DNA of 9,429 bases from an uncultured bacterium (GCA_913060955.1 CAJXTH010000020.1:1-9429); one strand, 5' to 3'. Positions 1 to 5,210 are shown, numbered from the stretch's first letter. Program-made: numbers and translations. Notes: generated from the sequence alone by a model not told the origin.

Positions 1-91
1 AACTGTTCGCTTGCTCACAGTCGACCCACTCTGGCACCTTTCCATACAAAGTACTCACACTGGCGTTCGAAAAAAGTGAAGTGATGTACAT
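1..91 (-). CDS. Unrecognised protein, N-terminal fragment (runs off left edge)
   Basis: An ATG at 91-89 on the minus strand opens a frame with no stop to the edge, giving 30 residues beginning MYITSLFSNASVSTLYGKV and continuing PEWVDCEQANS. Nothing here identifies a family, and there is no signal peptide or membrane segment in what is visible. Support comes from context. A TATAGT -10 box lies 5 nt upstream of the ATG, and an intrinsic terminator at 136-161 closes the previous minus-strand unit, so a new transcription unit should start here. If the usual -10 to +1 distance applies, transcription begins at or next to the A of the ATG, giving a leaderless message. The stretch at 1-43 read on the minus strand resembles the 5' half of a tRNA-Ser, but it does not fold as one (see rejected items). 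The gene call is tentative because only 30 codons can be read. Confidence 0.5.
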   Translation of the reverse strand, partial: MYITSLFSNASVSTLYGKVPEWVDCEQANS

Positions 92-96
92 TCAAA

Positions 97-102
97 ACTA
101 TA
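97..102 (-). promoter_or_regulatory. Candidate -10 box for the left-edge minus gene
   Basis: TATAGT on the minus strand, five of six matches to TATAAT, ending 5 nt before the ATG at 91. No convincing -35 hexamer is seen at 16-18 nt. The region upstream is the T-rich tail of the terminator at 136-161, so the two elements sit back to back. The spacing implies a leaderless or near-leaderless mRNA. Confidence 0.45.
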
Positions 103-120
103 GCACAAAATAAGTGTTGA

Positions 121-161
121 TAAAAGAAATAAAAGCTCCTGAATCATATGTGACTCAGGAG
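121..161 (-). terminator. Strong rho-independent terminator of the small minus-strand gene
   Basis: The arms are CTCCTGA (136-142) and TCAGGAG (155-161), continued inward by TCA (144-146) and TGA (151-153) after a single mismatch at 143/154, with a TATG/CATA tetraloop at 147-150. On the minus strand the hairpin is followed at once by C, then a T-rich tail (TTTTATTTCTTTTAT, about 134-120). It starts 1 nt after the stop codon of the small gene at 163. On the plus strand the hairpin is followed by TTATTCTTT, so it may also stop transcription weakly in that direction, but no plus-strand gene enters from the left. Confidence 0.85.
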
Positions 162-162
162 G

Positions 163-396
163 TTATTCTTTAAGGGCGATGTATACAAATCTGCCCAATG
201 TTTTGAAAGCCTCTTTGCGTGCTTTCCGAGTTTCTTTTCGTATCGTTTCTGGAAGTGAGAATACTAATTCCCTCGGAATCTTTAGGATACCCGGAGAGCA
301 TTCAGTAATTCCAGGAGTTCTCTTGTATCTTTGGAAGTCAGTTTCACAGACTAAATTAGTCTGTATGTGCGTTCTATCTTTTTCGGGAAGAATCAT
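163..396 (-). CDS. Small charged protein of unknown function (77 aa)
   Basis: The frame runs from ATG at 396 to TAA at 163. The protein is soluble, has no membrane segment, and contains two cysteines (in NLVCET and TECSPG). Its C-terminal half (about residues 46-77, PETIRKETRKARKEAF onward) is a strongly basic, probably amphipathic helix ending in an aromatic/aliphatic segment. I do not recognise a family. An in-frame TTG at 420 would add eight residues, but it lies only 4 nt below the -10 box and would probably be untranscribed, so the ATG is preferred. It gives a leader of about 22 nt. A TTGACA-17-TATACT promoter directly upstream and a strong terminator directly downstream make this a complete single-gene unit. 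Its arginine codons are largely AGA/AGG (5 of 8), like the TrmB gene and unlike most plus-strand genes here. A plus-strand frame overlaps it at 179-442, but that frame has no matching signals. A non-coding RNA about 295 nt long is the alternative. Confidence 0.6.
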   Translation of the reverse strand: MILPEKDRTHIQTNLVCETDFQRYKRTPGITECSPGILKIPRELVFSLPETIRKETRKARKEAFKTLGRFVYIALKE

Positions 397-424
397 GAAT
401 ATTACAAGGTTCAGGAGCAAGAAA

Positions 425-453
425 AGTATACGATATTTCTAGGTTTATGTCAA
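425..453 (-). promoter_or_regulatory. Consensus sigma-70-type promoter for the 77-aa gene
   Basis: On the minus strand, TTGACA (453-448) and TATACT (430-425) are separated by exactly 17 nt. The -35 is a perfect consensus hexamer and the -10 matches five of six positions. Transcription would start near 418, about 22 nt before the ATG at 396. The -35 box lies inside the 24-bp dyad at 445-468. Confidence 0.8.
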
Positions 454-468
454 TACGTACTGACATAA
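445..468. promoter_or_regulatory. 24-bp near-perfect dyad, candidate operator between divergent promoters
   Basis: The arms TTATGTCA (445-452) and TGACATAA (461-468) are exact reverse complements. Between them is a TACGTA palindrome (454-459) flanked by A/C, so 22 of 24 positions are symmetric. The left arm covers the -35 box of the minus-strand promoter at 425-453. The right arm holds CTGACA, which resembles a -35 box but is 26 nt from the plus-strand -10. A protein bound here as a dimer would block the minus promoter and could influence the plus one. No T-run follows, so a terminator is unlikely. Confidence 0.6.
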
Positions 469-480
469 TAGATTGGAGAA

Positions 481-504
481 TGACTTTATGGTATAGTAAA
501 GTCA
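481..504. promoter_or_regulatory. 24-bp dyad enclosing the -10 box of the hydrolase promoter
   Basis: Arms TGACTTTA (481-488) and TAAAGTCA (497-504) are perfect 8-bp reverse complements around an 8-nt spacer. The spacer and the first base of the right arm hold the extended -10 box (TGGTATAGT, 489-497). The right arm ends about where transcription of the 518 gene should start, so this is better read as a DNA operator than as an RNA hairpin. It has the same overall span (24 bp) as the dyad 13 nt to its left, but the arm sequences differ. Confidence 0.55.
489..497 (+). promoter_or_regulatory. Extended -10 promoter of the hydrolase operon
   Basis: TGG precedes TATAGT (492-497), a TGn extended -10 with five of six matches to TATAAT. 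No -35 hexamer is found at 16-18 nt. TTGGAG at 473-478 is too close (13 nt) and CTGACA at 460-465 too far (26 nt), which suggests an extended -10 type or an activated promoter. Predicted leader is about 14 nt before the ATG at 518. Confidence 0.55.
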
Positions 505-517
505 ATTTAAAGCATGT

Positions 518-1123
518 ATGAAACGATTTTTGATTCATGGGTATGGGAAGTCTCTGGATATTTCTGAGTCGGAGATTCCTGCAAATGGAGGATTTTATAT
601 TTTTGATGCTGAGTTATCATCGGGCGACGCGCGAGCTTTTTTGTGGGCAGTGCCGTGGTCTCGGAAATGGCTAGCTCCCTGGAATCCGTGGGCGCAGCTA
701 CAGTTGTATCGAGCAGAAAGGAAAGAAATCCAAAAAGATGCCCTGCTTGAGAGACTCGGACAGGAGTTGCGTGAGTTTCAACCAGATCAGGTTATTTGTC
801 ACTCGATGGGAGCTCAGTTGTTGGTGAATTATGTGGAGCGGTATGGTCTTCCTGAGTCTGTGCGATCGGTGGTGTTTGTTCAGGCAGATGTGGCTCGGAC
901 TGAAGTGCTTCCAGTGATTCCGCATGTTTCTTGGTCGAATTATTGGTGTTGGTGGGATTCTGCTTTGTGGATATCTGCTGTGTTGAATCTTCGACTCCCT
1001 TGTGGTCTGGTAGGTTCAGATGATAAGATGGTTTCGAATAGGTTTTTCGGATTGTCCAAAGGACCGAATCTTCATCAGGATGTCTGGCGAGATTCTCGGC
1101 TGTATCAGATATTACGGCAATAA
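518..1123 (+). CDS. Alpha/beta hydrolase-like protein with atypical nucleophile elbow
   Basis: A 201-residue, probably cytoplasmic protein with no signal peptide. The N-terminal strand and turn FLIHGYG (residues 4-10) match the first strand and oxyanion loop of small alpha/beta hydrolases. ICHSMGAQLL (93-102) is the nucleophile elbow with Ser96. A triad can be completed with Asp168/Asp169 in GSDDKMV and His186 in NLHQD, in the order usual for the fold. The first elbow glycine of G-x-S-x-G is replaced by Cys94, which is uncommon. Residues 42-60 and 138-152 are unusually rich in Trp (LWAVPWSRKWLAPWNPW; SWSNYWCWWDS) and may form a lid or a membrane-facing surface. The fold is moderately sure; substrate and reaction cannot be read from the sequence. 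The start at 518 follows an extended -10 box; a second ATG at 514 is out of frame. No SD sequence is visible. The next gene starts 2 nt after the stop, so the two are probably cotranscribed. Confidence 0.8.
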   Translation: MKRFLIHGYGKSLDISESEIPANGGFYIFDAELSSGDARAFLWAVPWSRKWLAPWNPWAQLQLYRAERKEIQKDALLERLGQELREFQPDQVICHSMGAQLLVNYVERYGLPESVRSVVFVQADVARTEVLPVIPHVSWSNYWCWWDSALWISAVLNLRLPCGLVGSDDKMVSNRFFGLSKGPNLHQDVWRDSRLYQILRQ

Positions 1124-1125
1124 AA

Positions 1126-1470
1126 ATGGATATTTTGCACACAAAGCGACGAGTTCAATTGGTGTTTTTGACTATTGCGGCTGCCAATATTATGGGGAGT
1201 ATGGTGGGATTTTTGTTGATGACTTTGAATTGGGCTGATACCACCGCATGGGTTTCCATGACTACAGTAGTCGGTGTGTTATGTGGATTATTTGGGTTAG
1301 TTTTGTCTCGAGAAATGCCGATTCGGGTTCTTCGGATTGTAGTTTCTCTGGGATTTTATTCTCTGGTAGGGATTGTGGTGGCGACCTTTTTGTGGAGTCC
1401 GATTAAGCTTCCGGTCTTGTCTTTGCCAGCCTGTTTATATGTCTTTTGGAAAATGACCGAATTGGACTAG
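1126..1470 (+). CDS. Small polytopic membrane protein of unknown function
   Basis: A 114-residue protein starting 2 nt after the stop of the hydrolase gene, so very likely in the same transcript and possibly translated by reinitiation, since no SD sequence is present (upstream is GGCAATAAAA). Three membrane segments are clear: about residues 12-33, 41-60 and 67-89. A fourth, shorter one lies around 94-110 before a charged end (KMTELD). The basic N-terminus (HTKRR) places the N-terminus in the cytoplasm by the positive-inside rule. I do not recognise a family. The coupling with an enzyme rich in surface Trp might mean the two act on a lipid or envelope substrate, but that is only a guess from adjacency. 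Confidence 0.75.
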   Translation: MDILHTKRRVQLVFLTIAAANIMGSMVGFLLMTLNWADTTAWVSMTTVVGVLCGLFGLVLSREMPIRVLRIVVSLGFYSLVGIVVATFLWSPIKLPVLSLPACLYVFWKMTELD

Positions 1471-1493
1471 TCAGAACGATGAGTTTTTGATAG

Positions 1494-1499
1494 GATAAT
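1494..1499 (+). promoter_or_regulatory. Possible -10 box for the 57-aa gene
   Basis: GATAAT, five of six matches to TATAAT, 26 nt before the ATG at 1526 in a 55-nt AT-rich gap. No -35 hexamer is evident at 16-18 nt. It would give the small gene its own transcript; read-through from the hydrolase operon is equally possible because no terminator separates them. Confidence 0.3.
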
Positions 1500-1525
1500 A
1501 CCAAAGCTAGTAAAACCAAAACAGT

Positions 1526-1699
1526 ATGTCCCAAGAGTCTCGCGAAAAAGATCGAGTTCAGAAGATCGATATTGATGATTTTAGCAATCAGGTTGCTGAG
1601 AAGATTGAAGTTGTGCATGATAAAGAAGGGAAGAGCATCTTGAAAAAAGATTCTTCGGGAAAGAAAAAAATTTCGCTGGATAATATTCAGAAGAAGTAG
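1526..1699 (+). CDS. Very small, highly charged protein (57 aa), unknown function
   Basis: Direct translation from ATG at 1526 gives MSQESREKDRVQKIDIDDFS, then a Glu/Lys-rich middle, ending in KKKISLDNIQKK before TAG at 1697-1699. About two fifths of residues are Asp, Glu, Lys or Arg; there is no Cys, Trp or membrane segment. Two short beta-like stretches (KIEVV, KKKISL) separated by charged loops suggest a small domain or a partly disordered binding protein. Evidence that it is real: the frame fills the gap between two genes, codons are ordinary for the neighbourhood, and a GC-rich terminator begins at the stop codon. I do not recognise a family. It is easy to miss because of its length. Confidence 0.65.
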   Translation: MSQESREKDRVQKIDIDDFSNQVAEKIEVVHDKEGKSILKKDSSGKKKISLDNIQKK

Positions 1700-1725
1700 G
1701 GGGCTCGGTGAGCCTCTTTCTTGTT
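1698..1725 (+). terminator. Rho-independent terminator ending the hydrolase-side unit
   Basis: GGCTC (1702-1706) pairs with GAGCC (1710-1714) around a GGT loop. Outward, the stem continues through G-T, G-C, G-T and A-T pairs, for nine pairs in all (1698-1706 with 1710-1718). It is followed by TCTTGTT. The stem overlaps the TAG stop of the 57-aa gene and separates that unit from the DUF2157 operon. Confidence 0.75.
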
Positions 1726-1748
1726 GATACCGTTTGTTTGATTGCAGT

Positions 1749-1774
1749 TTTTATTTCACCGGCGTAAAATAAAA
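1749..1774. promoter_or_regulatory. AT-rich 26-bp dyad upstream of the DUF2157 operon
   Basis: TTTTATTT (1749-1756) and AAATAAAA (1767-1774) are exact reverse complements around a 10-nt GC-rich centre, which itself has flanking AC/GT symmetry. The dyad lies where the -35 region of the candidate promoter at 1779-1784 would be. An all-A/T stem without a following T-run argues against a plus-strand terminator. A regulator site is possible, but A/T-only arms of this length can arise by chance. Confidence 0.3.
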
Positions 1775-1778
1775 GTAA

Positions 1779-1784
1779 GATAAT
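1779..1784 (+). promoter_or_regulatory. Candidate -10 box of the DUF2157 operon
   Basis: GATAAT ends 8 nt before the ATG at 1793, so transcription would start one or two bases before the start codon, giving a near-leaderless message. No good -35 hexamer is seen; the dyad at 1749-1774 occupies that place. There is no SD sequence before this ATG. An AGGAGG at 1803-1808 lies inside the coding sequence, with no suitable start codon behind it. Confidence 0.4.
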
Positions 1785-1792
1785 CTATACAT

Positions 1793-2470
1793 ATGAATAT
1801 ACAGGAGGTTATAACAGAATTTCGAGAGCAAGGGCGCTCTCGGGAGGATTTGTATCTACAACTGTTGAATAACGGACAAACAGTTCAAGCTATTCAGGAG
1901 GCAGAAGAGTCCGTTGAAAAAGAGGGCCGATTAAATGCTCAGGATATTGCAATTCGAACGGTAGCGGTAGCCGGAGCGGTGATGGTTGGGCTCGGGGTTC
2001 TTTCGTTTGTGGCTGCGAATTGGTCAGGGTTAGGGAACTTAGAGAGGATTTCGGTAATTTGTGCCGGGATGATCGCTGCGTATTTGGGAGCTTGGTATGC
2101 TTCCTTGAAAAAGTTGCCAATCGTATATGAGGCTTTGATGTTACTTGCTAATATTATTTATGGAGCTGGAATCTTTTTGATCGGTCAAATGTATAATTTG
2201 GAACTTGAGTTTATTCATGGATTTTCGGTCTTTGCGATAGGTGTTGGAGGAATATATCTGATTACCCGAGCTAAGATTTTGCCGTGGATTGTTGGAATTG
2301 TCTCAATCTTTGCAGCTGGATCAGCCTATGATTTGTTCGCAGGATTGGTAGTAAATACTACCCTTCGGCCGTCACTGGTATTGTTGCCGGTATTGATTGC
2401 GATATTAGGAGGTATTGGGTATCTTCTTGGCAAAGAGGACACTGAGTCTCAGCAGTTTGATATTTACTAA
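1793..2470 (+). CDS. DUF2157-family membrane protein
   Basis: A 225-residue protein with a soluble, charged N-terminal region (about 1-52, probably cytoplasmic helices) followed by about six membrane segments near 55-75, 84-103, 110-132, 140-158, 162-184 and 193-213. The first part of the membrane domain has the look of DUF2157: AANWSGL (74-80) directly after the first membrane helix, and IYGAGIFLIGQMYNL (122-136). The function of this family is not established. It is first in a three-gene operon whose third member is a GDYXXLXY protein; DUF2157, a second polytopic protein and GDYXXLXY commonly travel together, which supports the assignment. It ends with TAA, and the next gene begins 12 nt later in the same frame, so the pair could derive from one longer gene. 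Confidence 0.8.
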   Translation: MNIQEVITEFREQGRSREDLYLQLLNNGQTVQAIQEAEESVEKEGRLNAQDIAIRTVAVAGAVMVGLGVLSFVAANWSGLGNLERISVICAGMIAAYLGAWYASLKKLPIVYEALMLLANIIYGAGIFLIGQMYNLELEFIHGFSVFAIGVGGIYLITRAKILPWIVGIVSIFAAGSAYDLFAGLVVNTTLRPSLVLLPVLIAILGGIGYLLGKEDTESQQFDIY

Positions 2471-2482
2471 ATTTCTACCATT

Positions 2483-3592
2483 ATGTCTTCACTTGTCTTA
2501 TTTATCTGGTTATTCATAGTAGGAATTGTTGTTTGGGTTATTGTCCAAGTTGTCTCTCGGATTTCCGGATCTCATGATAAACCAGCCTCAGAAATGGCAG
2601 TAGCTTATTCAAAGGCAGACTTTCTCCGTCAAACACTGTGGTTAGTTGCTGCGTCGTTATTGGTGATTTGGTGTCGGGCAGTCGCCATTTGGCTCGGACT
2701 CGAGGTTGATTGGTATTGGTTCTGGGTATGTGTTGGGTGTCTAGCTATTCTAACTGGATTCCTGAAAAAAGCACCTCTATTATTCTTGGGGGGAATTGCA
2801 CTAGTTTTTGTGGGAACGATTCAAGCTGGATTTGAGCTTGTGTATCCCTACTCTCGACAAGATACTCAACCAGTAGTATATGTCTTGGTGGTATTAATTC
2901 CGGTTGGACTTTTGGCAGGTATGAAGTCGGCTTCTCTTTGGCTCGAGGAATACCCAAAGGCTAAGAGATACTCTTTGATTCTCGAAGTATTATCGCTTGT
3001 AGGATTGTTAATTGTACCACTTATTTATGGGGCGTTATCTAGTCGGGGACTTTGGGCTGGGTTACGTGAGGAGGGGGATTTGGCTTTGACGGGATCAGTT
3101 TGGGCAATTCTATTGTTGATCTTTACTGCAAAAGACTTTGTGATCGGTCTTGCGCTCAAAGCCTGGAAAGCTGGAGTGGAGTTCACTGATTTGGTAGTAC
3201 CCGCTCTCTGGGCAATTGTGTATGGATCATTTGTATTTATGCCAGGTATTGAACGTGTCTCCCGATCACGATATTACGGAAATACCACCAGTGCCTTTCC
3301 TACAGAGATGATTGCACCGGCCGTGATTATGAATGGGGTGTTTCTTGCAACAATTTCGTGGTTGCTCTATGAGGGGGTAAAGAATAAGCAAATTTGGAAG
3401 CTGAATGTATCGATTCTAGCCTTGTTTGTATTTGTTATTCAACGGTACTTTGATTGGTTTCAGAATACCTTCCTTGATCGAAGTTTGTTCTTTATTGTAC
3501 TCGGAGTGATTTTCTTGGGGGCTGGGTTCCTCCTCGAAAAACTTCGAGGGCGATTGATTGATGAAGTAACAGAAGAACATCATGAAGAATAA
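2483..3592 (+). CDS. Large polytopic membrane protein, DUF2157/DUF4401-like C-terminus
   Basis: A 369-residue protein with about ten membrane segments: near 3-25, 50-71, 77-94, 98-116, 130-147, 165-184, 202-226, 237-253, 278-296 and 306-320, plus a last one at 333-350. The C-terminal portion, with RYFDWFQ (321-327) and LDRSLFFIVLG (331-341), then a membrane helix and LEKLRGR, resembles the end of DUF2157/DUF4401-type membrane proteins. An exposed loop (about 256-276, basic and polar with GNTTS) lies between membrane segments. The biochemical role is unknown. It is the middle gene of the operon and overlaps the next gene by 11 nt (3582-3592), so translational coupling with the GDYXXLXY partner is likely. 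No SD sequence precedes ATG 2483. Family membership is less certain than for its two neighbours. Confidence 0.7.
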   Translation: MSSLVLFIWLFIVGIVVWVIVQVVSRISGSHDKPASEMAVAYSKADFLRQTLWLVAASLLVIWCRAVAIWLGLEVDWYWFWVCVGCLAILTGFLKKAPLLFLGGIALVFVGTIQAGFELVYPYSRQDTQPVVYVLVVLIPVGLLAGMKSASLWLEEYPKAKRYSLILEVLSLVGLLIVPLIYGALSSRGLWAGLREEGDLALTGSVWAILLLIFTAKDFVIGLALKAWKAGVEFTDLVVPALWAIVYGSFVFMPGIERVSRSRYYGNTTSAFPTEMIAPAVIMNGVFLATISWLLYEGVKNKQIWKLNVSILALFVFVIQRYFDWFQNTFLDRSLFFIVLGVIFLGAGFLLEKLRGRLIDEVTEEHHEE

Positions 3593-4190
3593 AACATTTG
3601 CAGTGATTGCAGCTGTTGTGGTGCAGCTTGTTATCATACTGGGCTTGGTTGGATATTACCAAGGAATTGTCGATACCGGAGATGTGGTATATCTTCCTAT
3701 TGAACCCTTGGATCCGACTGATCCGTTTCGGGGGGATTATGTTGAGTTTCGAATTCAGGCAGAGCGAGTGCCGGTAGAGTCATTTCGTATAGATACCGAT
3801 TTAACGGAGGTTAGGAATCAATATCCAATTGGAACACAAGTTTGGGTAGAACTTGGTCCGTACCCTCAAGATGGAGAAGCCTACTCTGGAGAATCGGGAA
3901 GAAAATATTCGTATCCTCAACGAGCAGAATTGACCAAAATAGAACGAGGTGTTGAAAATGAACGCAAATGGATAAAAGGAGTGGTTCAAGGATACGATGA
4001 ATCAAATAACTTTGGATATTCTCAATACTTCCTACGAGTTAGCTATGGAATTGAACAGTACTTCATCCCGGAAGGGACGGGTCGAACTGTAGATTTTCGG
4101 AACAAAGAAGCTGTGGCCGAAGTTCGGATTGGTGAGGATGGTACTCCGGTGCTTACTCAAGTATTCTTGGATGGAACTCCTTGGCCGTAG
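3582..4190 (+). CDS. GDYXXLXY-family membrane-anchored protein
   Basis: A 202-residue protein with a short basic N-terminus (MKNK), one membrane helix (about 6-26), and a beta-rich domain that should lie outside the membrane. The family motif appears as RGDYVEFRI (50-58), where the last two motif positions are Phe and Ile rather than Leu and Tyr. A second family hallmark is YFIPEGTG (160-167). DPFRGDY follows the usual D-P-x-R-G-D-Y order. Molecular function is unknown for the family; its regular link with DUF2157 proteins implies a shared envelope complex. The start codon lies within the last 11 nt of the preceding gene. The stop is only 3 nt from the stop of the convergent pyrD gene, leaving no space for a separate terminator. 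Confidence 0.85.
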   Translation: MKNKTFAVIAAVVVQLVIILGLVGYYQGIVDTGDVVYLPIEPLDPTDPFRGDYVEFRIQAERVPVESFRIDTDLTEVRNQYPIGTQVWVELGPYPQDGEAYSGESGRKYSYPQRAELTKIERGVENERKWIKGVVQGYDESNNFGYSQYFLRVSYGIEQYFIPEGTGRTVDFRNKEAVAEVRIGEDGTPVLTQVFLDGTPWP

Positions 4191-4193
4191 GGA

Positions 4194-5123
4194 TTATTGG
4201 TATTCTTGGAGTGTTCCTCGGATAGTATCTACGGACGCTATCTTTTTTTCTGCAAAAACTTGCAGTAGTTCCTGATTGAGTCGAGAAAAGACGGGGATGT
4301 TTTCTGATTGGTAGGCGGTTCCAATTTGAACAGCAGTTGCACCAGCCAACAGGAAGTCGTATACATCTCGGCCAAAGCTGATGCCACCGACCCCGATAAT
4401 ATCTATTTGGGTGTCTTTGAGGGCTTCATGAAACATCCAGACATTGCCAAGAGCGATTGGTTTGATCATCGATCCAGATAGTCCACCGAGTCCGTGTTTT
4501 GGCTTGATAATCGGTCGGTCAGTTGCAGGATCAATAACGAGGGTGTTTCCAACTGAGTTGATTAAGGTAACAAAGGAGACTTGGTGTTGAGTGATACAGG
4601 AACAAAAATCTCGAACCAATGCTGGATCGAGAAGGGGAGGAAGTTTGAGGCCAAGAGGTTTGGTTGATTGGATTTGCTCGAGTAATCTGTCTGTTGCTGT
4701 TAGGTCATAGGCTGTTTGAGGTTTTCCAGGGATGTTGGGACAGGAAAGATTGAGTTCGATGGCATCAACAGGAGTGTCTTGGAAGGCTTGGATTATGTGG
4801 AGGTTGTCCTCTGGGGATAACCCGGAAACACTGGCAACAATTGGTTTTGGGGAGGTTTCTTTCAGAATTTGGGCATATTCCAGATAAGCTTGGTAGCCGT
4901 GATTGGGAAGCCCCATACTTTGTTGGGCTCCTCCAGTAAATTCGACATACCGTGGTTCTGGATTTCCCGGTCGGGAGTCTATGGTACAGCTTTTCATCAT
5001 GATTGCAGCTGATTCGGAGGTCTGGAGTGCTTGGAGTTCTTCGAGGGTGGTATCTCGTGGTCCTGAGGCGTTCAAAATACAGGAATTAAGAGGAATTCCT
5101 GCAAGAGTTGTGGATAGATTCAT
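4194..5123 (-). CDS. pyrD: Dihydroorotate dehydrogenase, class 1A (fumarate-type)
   Basis: A 309-residue FMN-binding TIM-barrel enzyme that oxidises dihydroorotate to orotate, the fourth step of pyrimidine synthesis. Its length is close to that of Lactococcus lactis PyrDA (311). Matching landmarks: NASGPRDTT near 18-26; MMKSCT with Lys44; NPEPRYV and the QSMGLPNHGY loop (69-78); ELNLSCPNIPGKPQ, whose Cys128 is the class 1 catalytic base; GLKLPP with Lys160; INSVGN (188-193); IKPKHGLGGLSG (206-217); IGVGGI and IGTA phosphate-binding turns (243-248, 267-270). Class 1A enzymes are cytosolic and normally use fumarate; no pyrK-like partner gene is adjacent, which fits 1A rather than 1B. Start: ATG at 5123 aligns with the family N-terminus. 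A longer in-frame reading to 5294 adds 57 residues that overlap the divergent gene and do not resemble the family. No SD sequence is seen. No other pyrimidine gene is in the window. Confidence 0.95.
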   Translation of the reverse strand: MNLSTTLAGIPLNSCILNASGPRDTTLEELQALQTSESAAIMMKSCTIDSRPGNPEPRYVEFTGGAQQSMGLPNHGYQAYLEYAQILKETSPKPIVASVSGLSPEDNLHIIQAFQDTPVDAIELNLSCPNIPGKPQTAYDLTATDRLLEQIQSTKPLGLKLPPLLDPALVRDFCSCITQHQVSFVTLINSVGNTLVIDPATDRPIIKPKHGLGGLSGSMIKPIALGNVWMFHEALKDTQIDIIGVGGISFGRDVYDFLLAGATAVQIGTAYQSENIPVFSRLNQELLQVFAEKKIASVDTIRGTLQEYQ

Positions 5124-5138
5124 ATTGGGGTGATTAAT

Positions 5139-5144
5139 TGTATA
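5139..5144 (-). promoter_or_regulatory. Possible -10 box for pyrD
   Basis: TATACA on the minus strand, 15 nt before the ATG at 5123, implying a leader of about 8 nt. There is no good -35 hexamer at 16-18 nt (TTCACA is 23 nt away). It lies in the 87-nt gap shared with the divergent DUF2207 promoter. Confidence 0.35.
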
Positions 5145-5160
5145 GTGTACGCCTGTTTGG

Positions 5161-5190
5161 TTGAGCTGTGAAGAGGGGAGGGTGTATAAT
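5161..5190 (+). promoter_or_regulatory. Promoter of the DUF2207 gene
   Basis: TTGAGC (5161-5166) and a perfect TATAAT (5185-5190) are separated by 18 nt, with TG directly before the -10. Transcription should start near 5197, leaving a leader of about 14 nt before ATG 5211. AAAGGA at 5191-5196 looks SD-like but lies before the predicted start of the transcript and too far from the ATG. Confidence 0.7.
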
Positions 5191-5210
5191 AAAGGAAATA
5201 ATCTTGATTT

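Noticed and set aside
1..43. Minus-strand sequence beginning GGAAAGGTGCCAGAGTGGG looks like the 5' half of a class II tRNA-Ser.
   Set aside because: After the D-arm-like part no 5-bp stem with a 7-nt anticodon loop having T at position 33 can be formed, and the D stem is imperfect. The same bases read as an open protein frame.
179..442. Plus-strand 87-codon frame opposite the 77-aa gene.
   Set aside because: No promoter or leader signals face it, while the opposite strand has a consensus promoter and a terminator fitted to its own frame.
1465..1472. GACTAGTC palindrome followed by a T-run near 1485 as a terminator.
   Set aside because: An 8-bp perfect palindrome leaves no loop for a hairpin, and the T-run is 12 nt away.
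1803..1808. AGGAGG in the DUF2157 gene as an SD sequence for an internal start.
   Set aside because: No ATG, GTG or TTG in frame follows at a usable distance; the match is a by-product of the codons for residues 4-5.
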